Source: Streptomyces syringium
Lineage (GTDB): Bacteria > Actinomycetota > Actinomycetes > Streptomycetales > Streptomycetaceae
NCBI RefSeq assembly: GCF_017876625.1
Contig: NZ_JAGIOH010000001.1
Coordinates: 3,100,001 to 3,164,000, forward strand
Reading direction: 5' to 3'
Length of the DNA stretch: 64,000 bases
The position numbers were made by a program, and so were the translations under genes. Positions 39,787-49,100 of the stretch are shown one piece after another; position 1 is the stretch's first letter, and each line of letters begins with the position of its first letter. Under the pieces are notes generated by a model. It searched no databases. It saw only the letters and a program-made list of their open reading frames with translations, and was not told the DNA's origin.

Positions 39787-42348
39787 TCAGTCCGTGGCGA
39801 TGGCGTTCAGGACGTTCATCCGGCCCGCGCGGAACGCCGGGACCAGGGCGGCGAACAGGCCCACCAGTGCCGAGCCGAGGAAGACCGCGGTGATCGTCGG
39901 CCAGGGGATCTCCAGGATGCCCAGGCCCTGCAGTGCCAGCAGCTTCTGGGCCGTCATGCCCCAGGCCATCCCGAGGCCCAGGCCCAGGAGGGCGCCGAAG
40001 AGGGCGATGACCACCGACTCCAGGCGGATCATGCGGCGCAGCTGGCGGCGGGAGAGGCCGATGGCGCGCATCAGGCCGATCTCGCGGGTCCGCTCGACGA
40101 CCGACAGGGCGAGGGTGTTCACGACGCCCAGGACCGCGACGATGATGGCGAGGGCCAGCAGGCCGTAGATCATGTTGAGCAGCTGGTCGACCTGGCCCTT
40201 GATGAGCTCCTTGTAGTCGGCCTGGTCACGGACCTCGATCTGCGGGTAGTCCCGGGCCGCCGCCTTCAGGGCCGCGGCCGCCTCCTTCTCCTGGCCGTCC
40301 ACGGCCTTGGCGAACATCATGGAGGTCGCCGGGACCTTGTCCGCCGGGAGGTAGCGCTTGGCGGTGGCGATGTTCGTGTACATCGCGCCCTTGTCGAACG
40401 TGGTGTCGTCCGACGTGATCGCGTTGACCTTCAGCTTCGCCGTCCGGCCGTCGACCATGGCGACGGTCAGCCGATCGCCCATGGTGACGCCGTGCTCCTT
40501 CGCCCAGCCCTCCGGCACCGACATGGCGTCCGTGGCGTAGGCGTCCGACAGCTTGCCGCGGACCGTTTCGATCCGCAGGTCCTGGGCGTACGTGGGCGTG
40601 GCCGCGGTCAGCTGTTCCGTGGCGGTGGTGCCGTCCGGAGTGGTGATCCTGGCGTTGACGCCGGTGTACTCGGTGAAGTGCGCGATGTGGTCCGCCGAGC
40701 GGACGGCCTTGACCATGGCGGGGCTCAGCGGCCCGGCGTCGCCGCCGATGATGAAGTCCGCGCCGACCGACTTGTCGAGCTGGTCCGTGGCCGAGGCAAC
40801 CATGGACGAGCCGACCACCGAGAGGGCGGCGACGAGAGCCAGGCCGATCATCAGGGCGGAGGCCGTGCCGCCCGTACGCCGCGGGTTGCGCAGCGCGTTG
40901 CGCTCGGCGAGACGGCCGACGGGGCCGAAGAGGCGCAGCACGACCACGCTGAGGCCGCGGACGACGACGGAGGCCAGCAGCGGGCCCACGACGACGAAGC
41001 CGACGAGGGTCAGCAGCACGCCCAGGCCCAGGAACGCCGAGCCCGCCTGTGCCCGGTCCGCCGCGCCGCCCGCGACGAGGGCGGCCGCGCCCGCGCCGGT
41101 GAGCAGCAGGCCGAGGGCGGCCCGTACCTTGCCGGCCTTGCCGTCGGCGGGGGTACCCGCGTCGCGCAGGGCGGCCATGGGCGAGATCTTCCCGGCCCGG
41201 CGGGCGGGCAGGTAGGCGGCGAGGACGGTGACGACGACACCGATCGCGAGGCCCACCAGCGGCGTGGTGGCCTTGATGGTCAGCTCGGAGGTGTCGAGCT
41301 TCATGCCCAGGGAGCCCATGAGCTCCATCAGCCCGATGGCCAGGGCGACACCGCCGCCGATCCCGAGGAGCGAGCCGACGACGCCGAGGAGCAGCGCCTC
41401 GGCCAGCACCGACCGGTTGATCTGCTTGCGGCTGGAGCCGATGGCCCGCATCAGACCGATCTCCCGGGTGCGCTGGGCGACCAGCATGGAGAAGGTGTTG
41501 ACGATGAGGAAGATGCCGACGAGCACGGCGATGCCGGCGAAGCCGAGCAGCGCGTACTTCATGACGTCGAGGAAGGAACCGACCTCCTTCTGGGCCTCCG
41601 CCTTCGTCTCGGCGGCGGTGTGCACCGTGTATCCGGTGCCGATGGCGGCGGTGACGCTCTTCTTCAGCTGCTCGTCGCTGACCCCGGCGGCCGCCGTCAG
41701 ACCGTAACCGCTGTAAGCGGAGGTGGTGCCGAGGAGCTTGCTCTGGGCGGTCGCGGTGTCGAAGTAGAGGACCGCCGCACCCGGGTTGGTGGTCCGGTAC
41801 GTGGCGAGACCGGTGATCGTGACCTTGAAGTCGCCCGGAGCGGCCATCACGCGCAGGGTGTCACCCAGCTTCAGCCCGTGCTTGTCGGCGGTGTCGGAGT
41901 CGAGGACGACCTCGGTGGCGCCGCGCGGCTCGTGCCCGCTGGTGATGTCGACGGACTTCTTCTGGCTGTCGCTCCAGTTGGTGCCCACGGTGGGGGCGCC
42001 GGAGGTGGGGCCGATGTTCTTGTTCCGCGCGTCGGCGGCGGTGATCTGCTGGTTGGTGGCGTGCGGCTCGACCTTCGCGACCCCGTCGGCCGCGGCGAGC
42101 TTCGCCTTCAGGGACGCGGGGACGGTCTGCGGCCTGCCGGTCTGCTGGGCGTCGTCGTTCTTCGGCGCGGCGACGCTGACGTCGGAGACGGTGGAGGCGA
42201 AGAGCTTGTCGAACGTGGCGCTCATGGTGTCGGTGAAGACGAGCGTGCCGCAGACGAATGCCACCGACAGCAGCACCGCGACGGCGGACAGCGCCATCCG
42301 CCCCTTGTGGGCGACGAAGTTGCGCAGGGAGGTCCTGAGGACGGTCAC
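39787..42348 (-). CDS. ABC transporter permease with two FtsX domains
   Basis: 853 residues with the same plan as the permease at 12848: N-terminal helix, extracytoplasmic domain, three-helix FtsX unit (TREIGLMRAIGSSRKQINR), central helix pair, second extracytoplasmic domain and C-terminal FtsX unit (ERTREIGLMRAIGLSRRQLR). GTG at 42348 overlaps the ATPase stop (GTGA), so the genes are coupled. Probably an envelope exporter. The last residues RAGRMNVLNAIATD fit the usual FtsX end. Confidence 0.9.
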   Translation of the reverse strand: MTVLRTSLRNFVAHKGRMALSAVAVLLSVAFVCGTLVFTDTMSATFDKLFASTVSDVSVAAPKNDDAQQTGRPQTVPASLKAKLAAADGVAKVEPHATNQQITAADARNKNIGPTSGAPTVGTNWSDSQKKSVDITSGHEPRGATEVVLDSDTADKHGLKLGDTLRVMAAPGDFKVTITGLATYRTTNPGAAVLYFDTATAQSKLLGTTSAYSGYGLTAAAGVSDEQLKKSVTAAIGTGYTVHTAAETKAEAQKEVGSFLDVMKYALLGFAGIAVLVGIFLIVNTFSMLVAQRTREIGLMRAIGSSRKQINRSVLAEALLLGVVGSLLGIGGGVALAIGLMELMGSLGMKLDTSELTIKATTPLVGLAIGVVVTVLAAYLPARRAGKISPMAALRDAGTPADGKAGKVRAALGLLLTGAGAAALVAGGAADRAQAGSAFLGLGVLLTLVGFVVVGPLLASVVVRGLSVVVLRLFGPVGRLAERNALRNPRRTGGTASALMIGLALVAALSVVGSSMVASATDQLDKSVGADFIIGGDAGPLSPAMVKAVRSADHIAHFTEYTGVNARITTPDGTTATEQLTAATPTYAQDLRIETVRGKLSDAYATDAMSVPEGWAKEHGVTMGDRLTVAMVDGRTAKLKVNAITSDDTTFDKGAMYTNIATAKRYLPADKVPATSMMFAKAVDGQEKEAAAALKAAARDYPQIEVRDQADYKELIKGQVDQLLNMIYGLLALAIIVAVLGVVNTLALSVVERTREIGLMRAIGLSRRQLRRMIRLESVVIALFGALLGLGLGMAWGMTAQKLLALQGLGILEIPWPTITAVFLGSALVGLFAALVPAFRAGRMNVLNAIATD

Positions 42349-43133
42349 GACACCCGCCCGCGTGCGTCGAAGTGCTTCATCCGCTCCAGGACCAGGTCGG
42401 CCGTCGGCTGGTACATCTCGTCGACGATCCGCCCGTCCGCCAGGAACAGCGCCCGGTCCGCGTACGAGGCGGCCACCGGGTCGTGGGTGACCATGACGAT
42501 GGTCTGGCCCAGCTCGTCGACCGAGCGGCGCAGGAAGCCCAGCACCTCGGCGCCGGCCCGCGAGTCCAGGTTTCCGGTGGGCTCGTCACCGAAGATGATC
42601 TCGGGTCGGGCGGCGAGGGCGCGGGCCACGGCGACGCGCTGCTGCTGGCCGCCGGAGAGCTGGTTGGGCCGGTGCTTGAGGCGGCCCGCGAGGCCCACGG
42701 TCTCCACGACGCGGTCCAGCCACGCCCGGTCCGGCTTGCGGCCGGCGATGTCCATGGGGAGCGTGATGTTCTCCAGGGCGTTCAGCGTCGGCAGCAGGTT
42801 GAAGGCCTGGAAGATGAAGCCGATCCGGTCCCGGCGCAGCTGGGTGAGCTTCTTGTCCTTGAGCCCGGTGATCTCGGTGTCGTCGATGAATATCTGCCCG
42901 GAGGTGACGGTGTCGAGGCCGGCCAGGCAGTGCATCAGCGTCGACTTGCCGGACCCGGACGGGCCCATGATGGCCGTGAACTGCCCACGGGCGATGTCCA
43001 CGTCCACGTGGTCGAGCGCGACGACCCGGGTCTCCCCCGCCCCGTACGCCTTGAGGACCTGACGGGCCCTCGCCGCGACGGCCGCATGTCCTCCACTGCC
43101 CCCGGTCGTGGGAATCGATACAGCCGTTTTCAC
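42345..43133 (-). CDS. ABC transporter ATP-binding protein (FtsE/LolD/MacB type)
   Basis: 262-residue ATPase. Walker A GPSGSGKST, signature LSGGQQQRVAVARAL, Walker B IIFGDEPTGNLDS and H-loop VTHDP are present. It is a close paralogue of the ATPase at 11963. GTG at 43133 has AGGAG seven bases upstream and begins VKTAVSIPTTGGSGG. It is the first gene of a two-gene operon with the permease downstream. Confidence 0.92.
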   Translation of the reverse strand: MKTAVSIPTTGGSGGHAAVAARARQVLKAYGAGETRVVALDHVDVDIARGQFTAIMGPSGSGKSTLMHCLAGLDTVTSGQIFIDDTEITGLKDKKLTQLRRDRIGFIFQAFNLLPTLNALENITLPMDIAGRKPDRAWLDRVVETVGLAGRLKHRPNQLSGGQQQRVAVARALAARPEIIFGDEPTGNLDSRAGAEVLGFLRRSVDELGQTIVMVTHDPVAASYADRALFLADGRIVDEMYQPTADLVLERMKHFDARGRVS

Positions 43134-43624
43134 GGTAGGTCTCCTATGTCTGTGCAACGCGTCGTGCCCGGATACGTCCCGCCGCGAGCGGGGGAAGGAC
43201 ACGTCGTAAAGCCTGCGGGAATCCGGACGCGGCCACGATGGTGCCCGTCCCTGTCTTGGGGGTGGTGCTAGCCCTACCGACACCCCTCCGGCCGCCCATA
43301 AAAAGGCTAGATATCGCCCTCGGCCGGAGCATCCTGCTGCGGTACGAGCCGGGGCTGAGGGGGATGTACGGAGCCACCCCTAGGGGACGCGCCCCGCCGG
43401 GCCGCCCCCGTCTCGGGGTCGCCGGGCGGACGAACAGTCGAAGACAGGGGGTAACAGGGGGGAAATGGACCCCTCGGGGGGAACGAAGAGCGAAGAATAC
43501 GTGAAGCCGGTCCCGGGACAAGACAATTGGGGCCAGAGGGAATTAGTGTTCGGGTCTATGGCCGTGGGGGGCACGTGCGACCCCCCTCGCACCGGCCAGT
43601 CGGTCTCCCAAGGAAGCAGCCTCC
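43134..43624. other. Divergent promoter region between ABC operon and transglycosylase
   Basis: 491 bases without a gene. It includes an AT-rich core AAAAAGGCTAGATATC at 43298-43314 that may hold a promoter, and near the right end a hairpin with GGGGGG at 43566-43571 and CCCCCC at 43581-43586 in the transglycosylase leader. No riboswitch family was recognised. Confidence 0.4.
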
Positions 43625-45403
43625 GTGAAGATACTTCGTACTCGCGCTGCCAGCGTCTCCCGGCAGGGACTGTGCACTGCTCTGCTCGTCGCCAGCCTCA
43701 CGGCGGCTGTCGGCGTCAGCCCGCCGCACAACACCGCCGGTGCCGACGATTCCTCACCCAGACCTTCCGACCCCCAGGGCAAGCCGCACGGCGTGCCCAA
43801 CCTCGCCCTGCCCGACCTCGCCCCGAAGAACCCGGGCAACGCCGGCAAGCCCGGCGGCGACGCCCCCGACGGCAACACGGGCATCCCCAAGACCGCCCTG
43901 GCCGCCTATCAGAACGCCGCGCGCCTCGCCGCGACCCAGCTGCCGGGCTGCCACATCCCGTGGGAGCTCATCGCGGGCATCGGCCGTGTGGAGTCGGTGC
44001 ACGCCGGCGGCTACGGGCTGCGCAGCGACGGCTCGACCGAGAAGCCGATCCGCGGCCCCCGGCTGACCGGCGGTCAGTTCGCCGAGATCCGGGACACCGA
44101 CAAGGGACGCTGGGACGGCGACACCGAGTACGACCGGGCCGTCGGCCCGACCCAGTTCATCCCCTCCACCTGGGAGATGTCCGGCGCCGACGGCAACGGC
44201 GACGGCATCAAGGACCCCAACAACATCTTCGACGCCGCGCTGGGCACCGCCCACTACCTCTGCGCGAACAACCGGGACCTGAACAGCAGCGCCGACCTCG
44301 ACAAGGCCGTGCTGAGCTACAACCAGTCCCGCGAGTACGTCACCGCCGTCCTGGCCTGGATGCGTACGTACCAGAGCGGCAACGTGGGCACGGTGCCCGA
44401 CAACATCCCGACCACCCCGCACGACCCGTCGGGCGACACCCCGGGCAAGCGCCCCACCACCCCCTCCTCCGGCGCCACACCCGGGGGCGGCTCGACGACG
44501 ACGCCGCCGAGCAACAAGCCCAGCCCGGGCAAGCAGACGCCCTCGCCCCAGAAGCCGACTCCGCAGAAGCCGACCCCGAAGCCCGACCCGCAGAAGCCGG
44601 ACCCGCAGAAGCCGACCCCGAAGCCCGAGCCGAAGCCCGATCCCACCAAGCCGATCCCGTCACCCGTCAGCCGCCTGGAGCGGATGAGCGCGGCCAAGTG
44701 GGAGACCAATACGGGCGAGGTCTTTGAGGAACGCGCGAAGGTAAGGGCCCTCGACAAGGCCGGCAAGCCGGTCGCCGACACTCGGGTGGTCTTCGAGATC
44801 AAGGGCGAGGGCACGGAGGCCAGCTTCCTGGGCGGCTCCAAGAAGGTCACCGCCACGACGCTCAAGGACGGCATCGCCACCGCGCCGACCATCCTCGCGG
44901 GCGACAGCGTCGGCGAGTTCACCTTGCATGTCACCGTCGAGGGCAAGGACGGCGTCACGCCCGTCGACTTCAACGCGACCGTCAAACCCGCCCCGGCACC
45001 ACACGCCGACAAGATCGAGCGCGTCGGCAACGAGTGCGCTGTGGCCCAGCCGAACAGCCCCTTCGACTGCAAGGTCGTGATCCAGGCCTCCAAGGACGGC
45101 AAGGCCGTGGCCGGCATCGGCATGACCGCCACCGTGGCCTCCGCCAACGGCAAGAAGGCCGTCGAGACCGGCCCCTACTTCAAGGACGAGAACGGCAAGC
45201 CGGTCCGCAAGTTCAACCTCGGCAAGACCGACGGGAACGGGCAGATCGAACTGCCGGAGTTCTTCGCCGACGGCAGGACCGGCGCCTTCACCCTCCGCAT
45301 CGTCACCGCCGATGATCAGGTCCTCCTCGTGCACCTGAACGTGGAGGCGAAGAAGCCCACGCAGCAGCCGTCCACCACCCCGAGCAGCACCCCGAAGTCC
45401 TGA
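43625..45403 (+). CDS. Secreted lytic transglycosylase with Ig-like C-terminal domains
   Basis: 592-residue exported protein. A signal peptide (about 1-40) is followed by an MltB/SLT-like transglycosylase domain (85-260) with ELIAGIGRVESVHAGGYGL (catalytic Glu likely in RVES) and GPTQFIPSTWEM. A Pro/Lys-rich linker (about 265-350) of tandem PKPDPQKP-type units would span the cell wall. The C terminus (350-580) shows two beta-rich units like bacterial Ig-like/invasin domains (VRALDKAGKPVADTRVVFEI; VVIQASKDGKAVAGIGMTAT). GTG at 43625 with AAGGA upstream. It lies divergent from the FtsX-type ABC operon, so envelope remodelling is likely. Confidence 0.88.
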   Translation: MKILRTRAASVSRQGLCTALLVASLTAAVGVSPPHNTAGADDSSPRPSDPQGKPHGVPNLALPDLAPKNPGNAGKPGGDAPDGNTGIPKTALAAYQNAARLAATQLPGCHIPWELIAGIGRVESVHAGGYGLRSDGSTEKPIRGPRLTGGQFAEIRDTDKGRWDGDTEYDRAVGPTQFIPSTWEMSGADGNGDGIKDPNNIFDAALGTAHYLCANNRDLNSSADLDKAVLSYNQSREYVTAVLAWMRTYQSGNVGTVPDNIPTTPHDPSGDTPGKRPTTPSSGATPGGGSTTTPPSNKPSPGKQTPSPQKPTPQKPTPKPDPQKPDPQKPTPKPEPKPDPTKPIPSPVSRLERMSAAKWETNTGEVFEERAKVRALDKAGKPVADTRVVFEIKGEGTEASFLGGSKKVTATTLKDGIATAPTILAGDSVGEFTLHVTVEGKDGVTPVDFNATVKPAPAPHADKIERVGNECAVAQPNSPFDCKVVIQASKDGKAVAGIGMTATVASANGKKAVETGPYFKDENGKPVRKFNLGKTDGNGQIELPEFFADGRTGAFTLRIVTADDQVLLVHLNVEAKKPTQQPSTTPSSTPKS

Positions 45404-45411
45404 GCACCGCA

Positions 45412-45453
45412 CCGTCCCGCCCGTCCCCGCCTCGCGGGGCCCGGGCGGGACGG
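45412..45453. terminator. Bidirectional terminator
   Basis: CCGTCCCGCCCG at 45412-45423 pairs with CGGGCGGGACGG at 45442-45453, with an inner CCCCG/CGGGG pairing, between convergent genes ending at 45403 and 45482. Confidence 0.7.
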
Positions 45454-45481
45454 CGGCTCGGCCCCGGAGGGCCGTCAGCTC

Positions 45482-46387
45482 CTACAGCTCGCCCGCGCCC
45501 GCGTCCTCGGCGACCGGCTTGCCCGTCAACGCCGCCAGACTGTGCCGCACATGCGCCATGTGCGACCGGAGCTCCTCGCGGCGCTCCTCGTGCTCCCGCA
45601 GCAGCCGCTCGGTCTCCCGGTTGATGCGCTCCTCGCGCACCCGCGCCTGCGCGAGCAACGCCCCCGCCTGCGCCTCCGCGTCCTCCTGGCCGTGCCGCGC
45701 GGCCTCCTCCGCCTCCGCGAACCGGCGCTGCGCCTCCCCCAGCGTCGAGCGCGCGTACTCCTCCAGGGCGGCCACCCGCACGTCCATCGCGGCCTCCCGC
45801 TCGGCGATCTCGCGCCCCGCCACGTCCCACCGCTCGGCCTGGTCCTTCTCCTGCTCCGCCAGCAGACCCGCCGTGTGCTGGCGCATCTCCCGCAGCGCCG
45901 CCAGCGACTCCCCGCGCCGCGCCTTGACCTCCCGGCGCACCTCCGCCCGCAGCTCGTCCGCCGCGGACTGCGCGGCCAGCACCGCCTGCCGCGCCCAGCC
46001 CTCCGACTCCGCCTTCACCGCCACGGCGTAGGCGTGCGCCTCGTCCCGGACCGTGCGGGCATGGGCCTCGGCGGCCTCCCGCAGCTCGGCCGCCGCCGCG
46101 TCGGCGCGCTCACGCAGACCCGCCGCCTCGGCCTCCGCGGTGGTCAGCAGCCCCCGGGCCCGCGAACCGAGCGACTCGTACGTCTGCGGCGGAAGCTGCG
46201 CCACCACCTGGGCGAGGCGCTCCACCTCGCTCTCCATCTCCCGCGCGAGCACGGTCAGTCGCGCCACCCGCTCCCACGCCCCGTCCCGCTGACGTGCGAA
46301 CTCCGCCGCCGCGCGCTCGACCTGCTCAGGCCGGTAGCCGCGGCCCCGCACCACAGCGAAACCGTCGGGAGACACCGATGCACTCAT
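45482..46387 (-). CDS. Coiled-coil protein, DivIVA/cellulose-binding-protein-like
   Basis: 301-residue protein, almost entirely coiled coil (about 25-280) rich in Glu, Arg and Ala, annotated in Streptomyces as cellulose-binding or DivIVA-like. The N-terminal motif GFAVVRGRGYRPEQVERAA resembles the short hydrophobic DivIVA-type start. No membrane segment. It is probably a cytoskeletal or scaffold protein. ATG at 46387 is nearest the family start, but a GTG at 46375 has better spacing. It is alone, with a 12-bp palindrome upstream. Confidence 0.75.
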   Translation of the reverse strand: MSASVSPDGFAVVRGRGYRPEQVERAAAEFARQRDGAWERVARLTVLAREMESEVERLAQVVAQLPPQTYESLGSRARGLLTTAEAEAAGLRERADAAAAELREAAEAHARTVRDEAHAYAVAVKAESEGWARQAVLAAQSAADELRAEVRREVKARRGESLAALREMRQHTAGLLAEQEKDQAERWDVAGREIAEREAAMDVRVAALEEYARSTLGEAQRRFAEAEEAARHGQEDAEAQAGALLAQARVREERINRETERLLREHEERREELRSHMAHVRHSLAALTGKPVAEDAGAGEL

Positions 46388-46401
46388 CCTTGAAGCCCCT
46401 T

Positions 46402-46413
46402 ATATCCGGATAT
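46402..46413. promoter_or_regulatory. 12-bp palindrome upstream of the coiled-coil gene
   Basis: ATATCCGGATAT is a perfect palindrome 15 bases upstream of the 46387 start, followed by a second copy of ATCCGG. Its place between start codon and putative promoter would suit an operator, but nothing else identifies a regulator. Confidence 0.35.
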
Positions 46414-46520
46414 CCGGTATGCGACGCGATCCGGCGCACATCATTTCCTGGACCACCGAAGCGCCCAAAACGCGACACTCCGCCCTTTTTATCTCTCAAG
46501 GATGCGCCGACCCACGACGC

Positions 46521-46558
46521 AGGGCGCCCGACCCCTCACCCGGGTCGAGCGCCCTGTG
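46521..46558. terminator. Terminator downstream of the SUKH-4 fusion gene
   Basis: CAGGGCGCCCGACC and CGGGTCGAGCGCCCTG form an imperfect stem with a short loop 25 bases past the stop of the minus-strand gene. Confidence 0.6.
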
Positions 46559-46581
46559 CCCTTGACTACGTCGGCCGGTCG

Positions 46582-49095
46582 CTAGAAAAGACCGTCCCAC
46601 ATCTGCTCCAGCAGTACGGCCCACCAGTTCTCCGGCGACGACAGCGCCGCGGGGTCCAACGCCATGAGCTGAGCCTGGAAATCCACGGTCCAGCGCCCGG
46701 CCTGCTCCGGCGTCAGCCCGTAGCGCCAGCGCCACATCTTCCCGAGCAGCGCCAAACAGCGTACGAACTGAGGCAGGCTCGTGTTGACGAACTGCGGCGC
46801 CACCGAACCGCCGTCCGGACCCGCCTCCATCGGCACCGCCACGATGTGCGCCGTCCCGTACTGCACACACAACTGACGGCCGAAATCACTGCCCATGACG
46901 AGATACGAACCCGCGTCCGGCGACGGCCGCACCCCGCGCTCCGCCGCCAGCTCCGCCAGCGTCGGCACCGGACGGCCCGGCTGCGCCTGACCCCAGAAGA
47001 ACGGGCCGAAGTCGACCGGCAGACCCGCCCACACCAGCGTCTGCGCCACGATGTCCGGCACGCCCTGACGCGAGACCGCCCGCTGGTCGAAGCGGAAGAT
47101 GCCCTGCGGGCCGAACGCCTCCACCAGCTCACGCGCGATGCCGTCCGGGGCGACCGGCGGCGCCTGCTGCACCTGGCTCGGGTGCGGCAACGGCACCCGG
47201 TTCGGCGCCGGACGCGCCGGCCCGTCCGCGACCTGGTGCAGCTCGCCCTGATGCTCCACCAGGTGCCGCACACCCTGCTGACGGGTCAGATGATCCCGCC
47301 CGTACGCGGCCGTATGACTGATCCGCACCTGCGGCCACGTCTCCCGCACCATCCGGGCGCAGTAACCACCGGGCAGATCACACGACTCCAGCTCCGTGTG
47401 CAGCTCCAGCACCTGCTGCGGCGGCACGTTCATCGCCCGCAGCTCATGCAGGATCTGCCACTCGGGATGCGGCGTACCCGGCGCGCTGCGCCGGATGATC
47501 TGCTGCTCGGAACCGTCCTGCGCGCGGTAGCGCAGCACGGCCATGTAGCCGGGACCCACGGTCGGCAGCCCGGTGGGAGCGGCCTGCGGATACCCGTACC
47601 CGCCCGGGGCGGCGGCGGGGGCCGCGGCACCCATCGGGGCCGCCGGAGGCATCGGGGCAGCGGGCGGCTGACCCGGCGCGCCCGGCATGCCCGGCGTGCC
47701 GGGACCGGCGAGCATCGTCGCCGCCGCGTGGACGCCTTGCGGCTGACCGGGAGCGGGCGCCGCCGGAGGCTGCGCACCGGGCTGACCCGGGACACCGGGC
47801 GGCTGCGGACGGCCGGGAACCTGCCCCTGCCCCGGAGCACCGGGGGCACCGGGCGGGCCGGGAGGCACCGGGGCCGCACCGGGAACACCCGGGGTGCCGG
47901 GACCGGCGAGCATCGTCGCCGCCGCGTGCACACCCTGCGGCTGACCGGGAGCGGGCGCCGCCGGAGGCTGCGCACCGGGCTGACCCGGGTACGCAGCCGC
48001 GGGAGGCTGACCGGGAGCGCCCGGGAACGCGGGCGGCATGCCCGGGGCACCGGGAGGTCCGGGCGGCACCGGCGCACCGGGCGCCTGCGCACCACCCGGC
48101 GCGACCGCCGCGTTCGGGATGCCCGCACCGAGACTGTCGTCGAGCTGGGAGACGAGCTGCGTGCGGACGTACCCACCCGGCGGCGCGGCCGGAGGCGCAC
48201 TCGGCGGTGCGCTCGGCTGCGCCTGCGGCTGGGCGACCGGCGGCTGAGCGACCGGCGGCTCGGGAGCGGCAACGGGCGCGGGCGCGGCGGGAACGGGCGC
48301 ACCCGGAGCAGGCGCGGCGGGGTCGTCGATCGCGGGCGCGATGGCCGTACGGGGCAGCGCGCTGCCCGCAGCCATCAGCGCCGTCTTGGCGTCCGCCGGC
48401 ACGGCGGGCGGCGCGGCGTCCGGCGCGGCGGTGTCCTCCAGCGCGGGCGCGAAGACCGTGGCGGGCAGACCGACCGAACGGTCGCTGTCGTCCGCCCCCG
48501 TGTTCGTGTCGGCACCGGCCCACGGCGTCGCCCCCGTCGGAACAGGAGCCGGAGCAGGAGCGGCCGGAGCAGGGGCCGCCGGAGCAGGGGCATCGGCGGG
48601 CGGCCGGCCCCCTTCCGCACGGGCGGCGGGCACGGACGGGGCGTCCGCAGGGGCCGGCGAAGACGACGAGGCGTCGGAAGAGGAGGAGGCAGCCGAGGAG
48701 GACCCGGACCGCCGGTCCGGGATCCCGATCGCGTCCGCCGCGTCCTGCAACCACTGAGGCGGGCTCAGCAGGAACGACGTCGCCTCCAGGTCCAACCGCT
48801 TCGGCGGAGTGTCCGCCACCGGTACCGACTCGTCCACAGCCCCGTACTCCTCTTCGTACCGACGGATCACCTCACCCACCGGCAGCCCCGGCCACAGCGT
48901 GGTCTCCCCGCTGTCACGGGCGATCACCAGGCGCGCCCGTCCGCCGTCCGTCGTGGGGCAGTCCGCACGGTCCTCGGCCCAGGCCACGAAGCCCAGGTCG
49001 AACTCCCGCACCCGCACCTCACGGTGCAGATACGCCGGTACGTCGCCGTTGACCCAGCGCTCCGCGCGCTCCTGCGCCTGCGCGAACGTCACCAT
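46582..49095 (-). CDS. Imm35 - deaminase (XOO_2897-like) - SUKH-4 fusion protein
   Basis: About 837 residues, cytosolic by sequence. Residues 1-85 are an Imm35/YrhB-like domain (FAQAQERAERWVNGDVPAYL; TTLWPGLPVGEVIRRYEEEY). Residues about 105-520 are a disordered Pro/Gly/Ala linker with an exact repeat (GQPQGVHAAATMLAGPGTPG twice). About 525-600 shows a deaminase-type pattern: HPEWQILHEL with HxE, then TELESCDLPGGYCARMV with two metal-type cysteines, as in the XOO_2897 deaminase family of polymorphic toxins. About 650-835 is SUKH-4 (PQFVNTSLPQFVRCLALLGK). ATG at 49095 is preferred to the overlapping GTG at 49104. It is coupled to the gene upstream. Confidence 0.82.
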   Translation of the reverse strand: MVTFAQAQERAERWVNGDVPAYLHREVRVREFDLGFVAWAEDRADCPTTDGGRARLVIARDSGETTLWPGLPVGEVIRRYEEEYGAVDESVPVADTPPKRLDLEATSFLLSPPQWLQDAADAIGIPDRRSGSSSAASSSSDASSSSPAPADAPSVPAARAEGGRPPADAPAPAAPAPAAPAPAPVPTGATPWAGADTNTGADDSDRSVGLPATVFAPALEDTAAPDAAPPAVPADAKTALMAAGSALPRTAIAPAIDDPAAPAPGAPVPAAPAPVAAPEPPVAQPPVAQPQAQPSAPPSAPPAAPPGGYVRTQLVSQLDDSLGAGIPNAAVAPGGAQAPGAPVPPGPPGAPGMPPAFPGAPGQPPAAAYPGQPGAQPPAAPAPGQPQGVHAAATMLAGPGTPGVPGAAPVPPGPPGAPGAPGQGQVPGRPQPPGVPGQPGAQPPAAPAPGQPQGVHAAATMLAGPGTPGMPGAPGQPPAAPMPPAAPMGAAAPAAAPGGYGYPQAAPTGLPTVGPGYMAVLRYRAQDGSEQQIIRRSAPGTPHPEWQILHELRAMNVPPQQVLELHTELESCDLPGGYCARMVRETWPQVRISHTAAYGRDHLTRQQGVRHLVEHQGELHQVADGPARPAPNRVPLPHPSQVQQAPPVAPDGIARELVEAFGPQGIFRFDQRAVSRQGVPDIVAQTLVWAGLPVDFGPFFWGQAQPGRPVPTLAELAAERGVRPSPDAGSYLVMGSDFGRQLCVQYGTAHIVAVPMEAGPDGGSVAPQFVNTSLPQFVRCLALLGKMWRWRYGLTPEQAGRWTVDFQAQLMALDPAALSSPENWWAVLLEQMWDGLF
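47701..47989. repeat. 91-bp direct repeat within the linker of the fusion gene
   Basis: 47701-47791 and 47899-47989 are nearly identical, beginning GGGACCGGCGAGCATCGTCG and ending GCTGACCCGGG, with few mismatches. They encode the duplicated GQPQGVHAAATMLAG segment. Likely an in-frame duplication in a low-complexity linker. Confidence 0.85.
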
Positions 49096-49100
49096 CGCGC

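Noticed and set aside
44540..44660. CRISPR-like tandem repeat
   Set aside because: The repeats are the Pro/Lys codons of the transglycosylase linker, without spacers of constant length.
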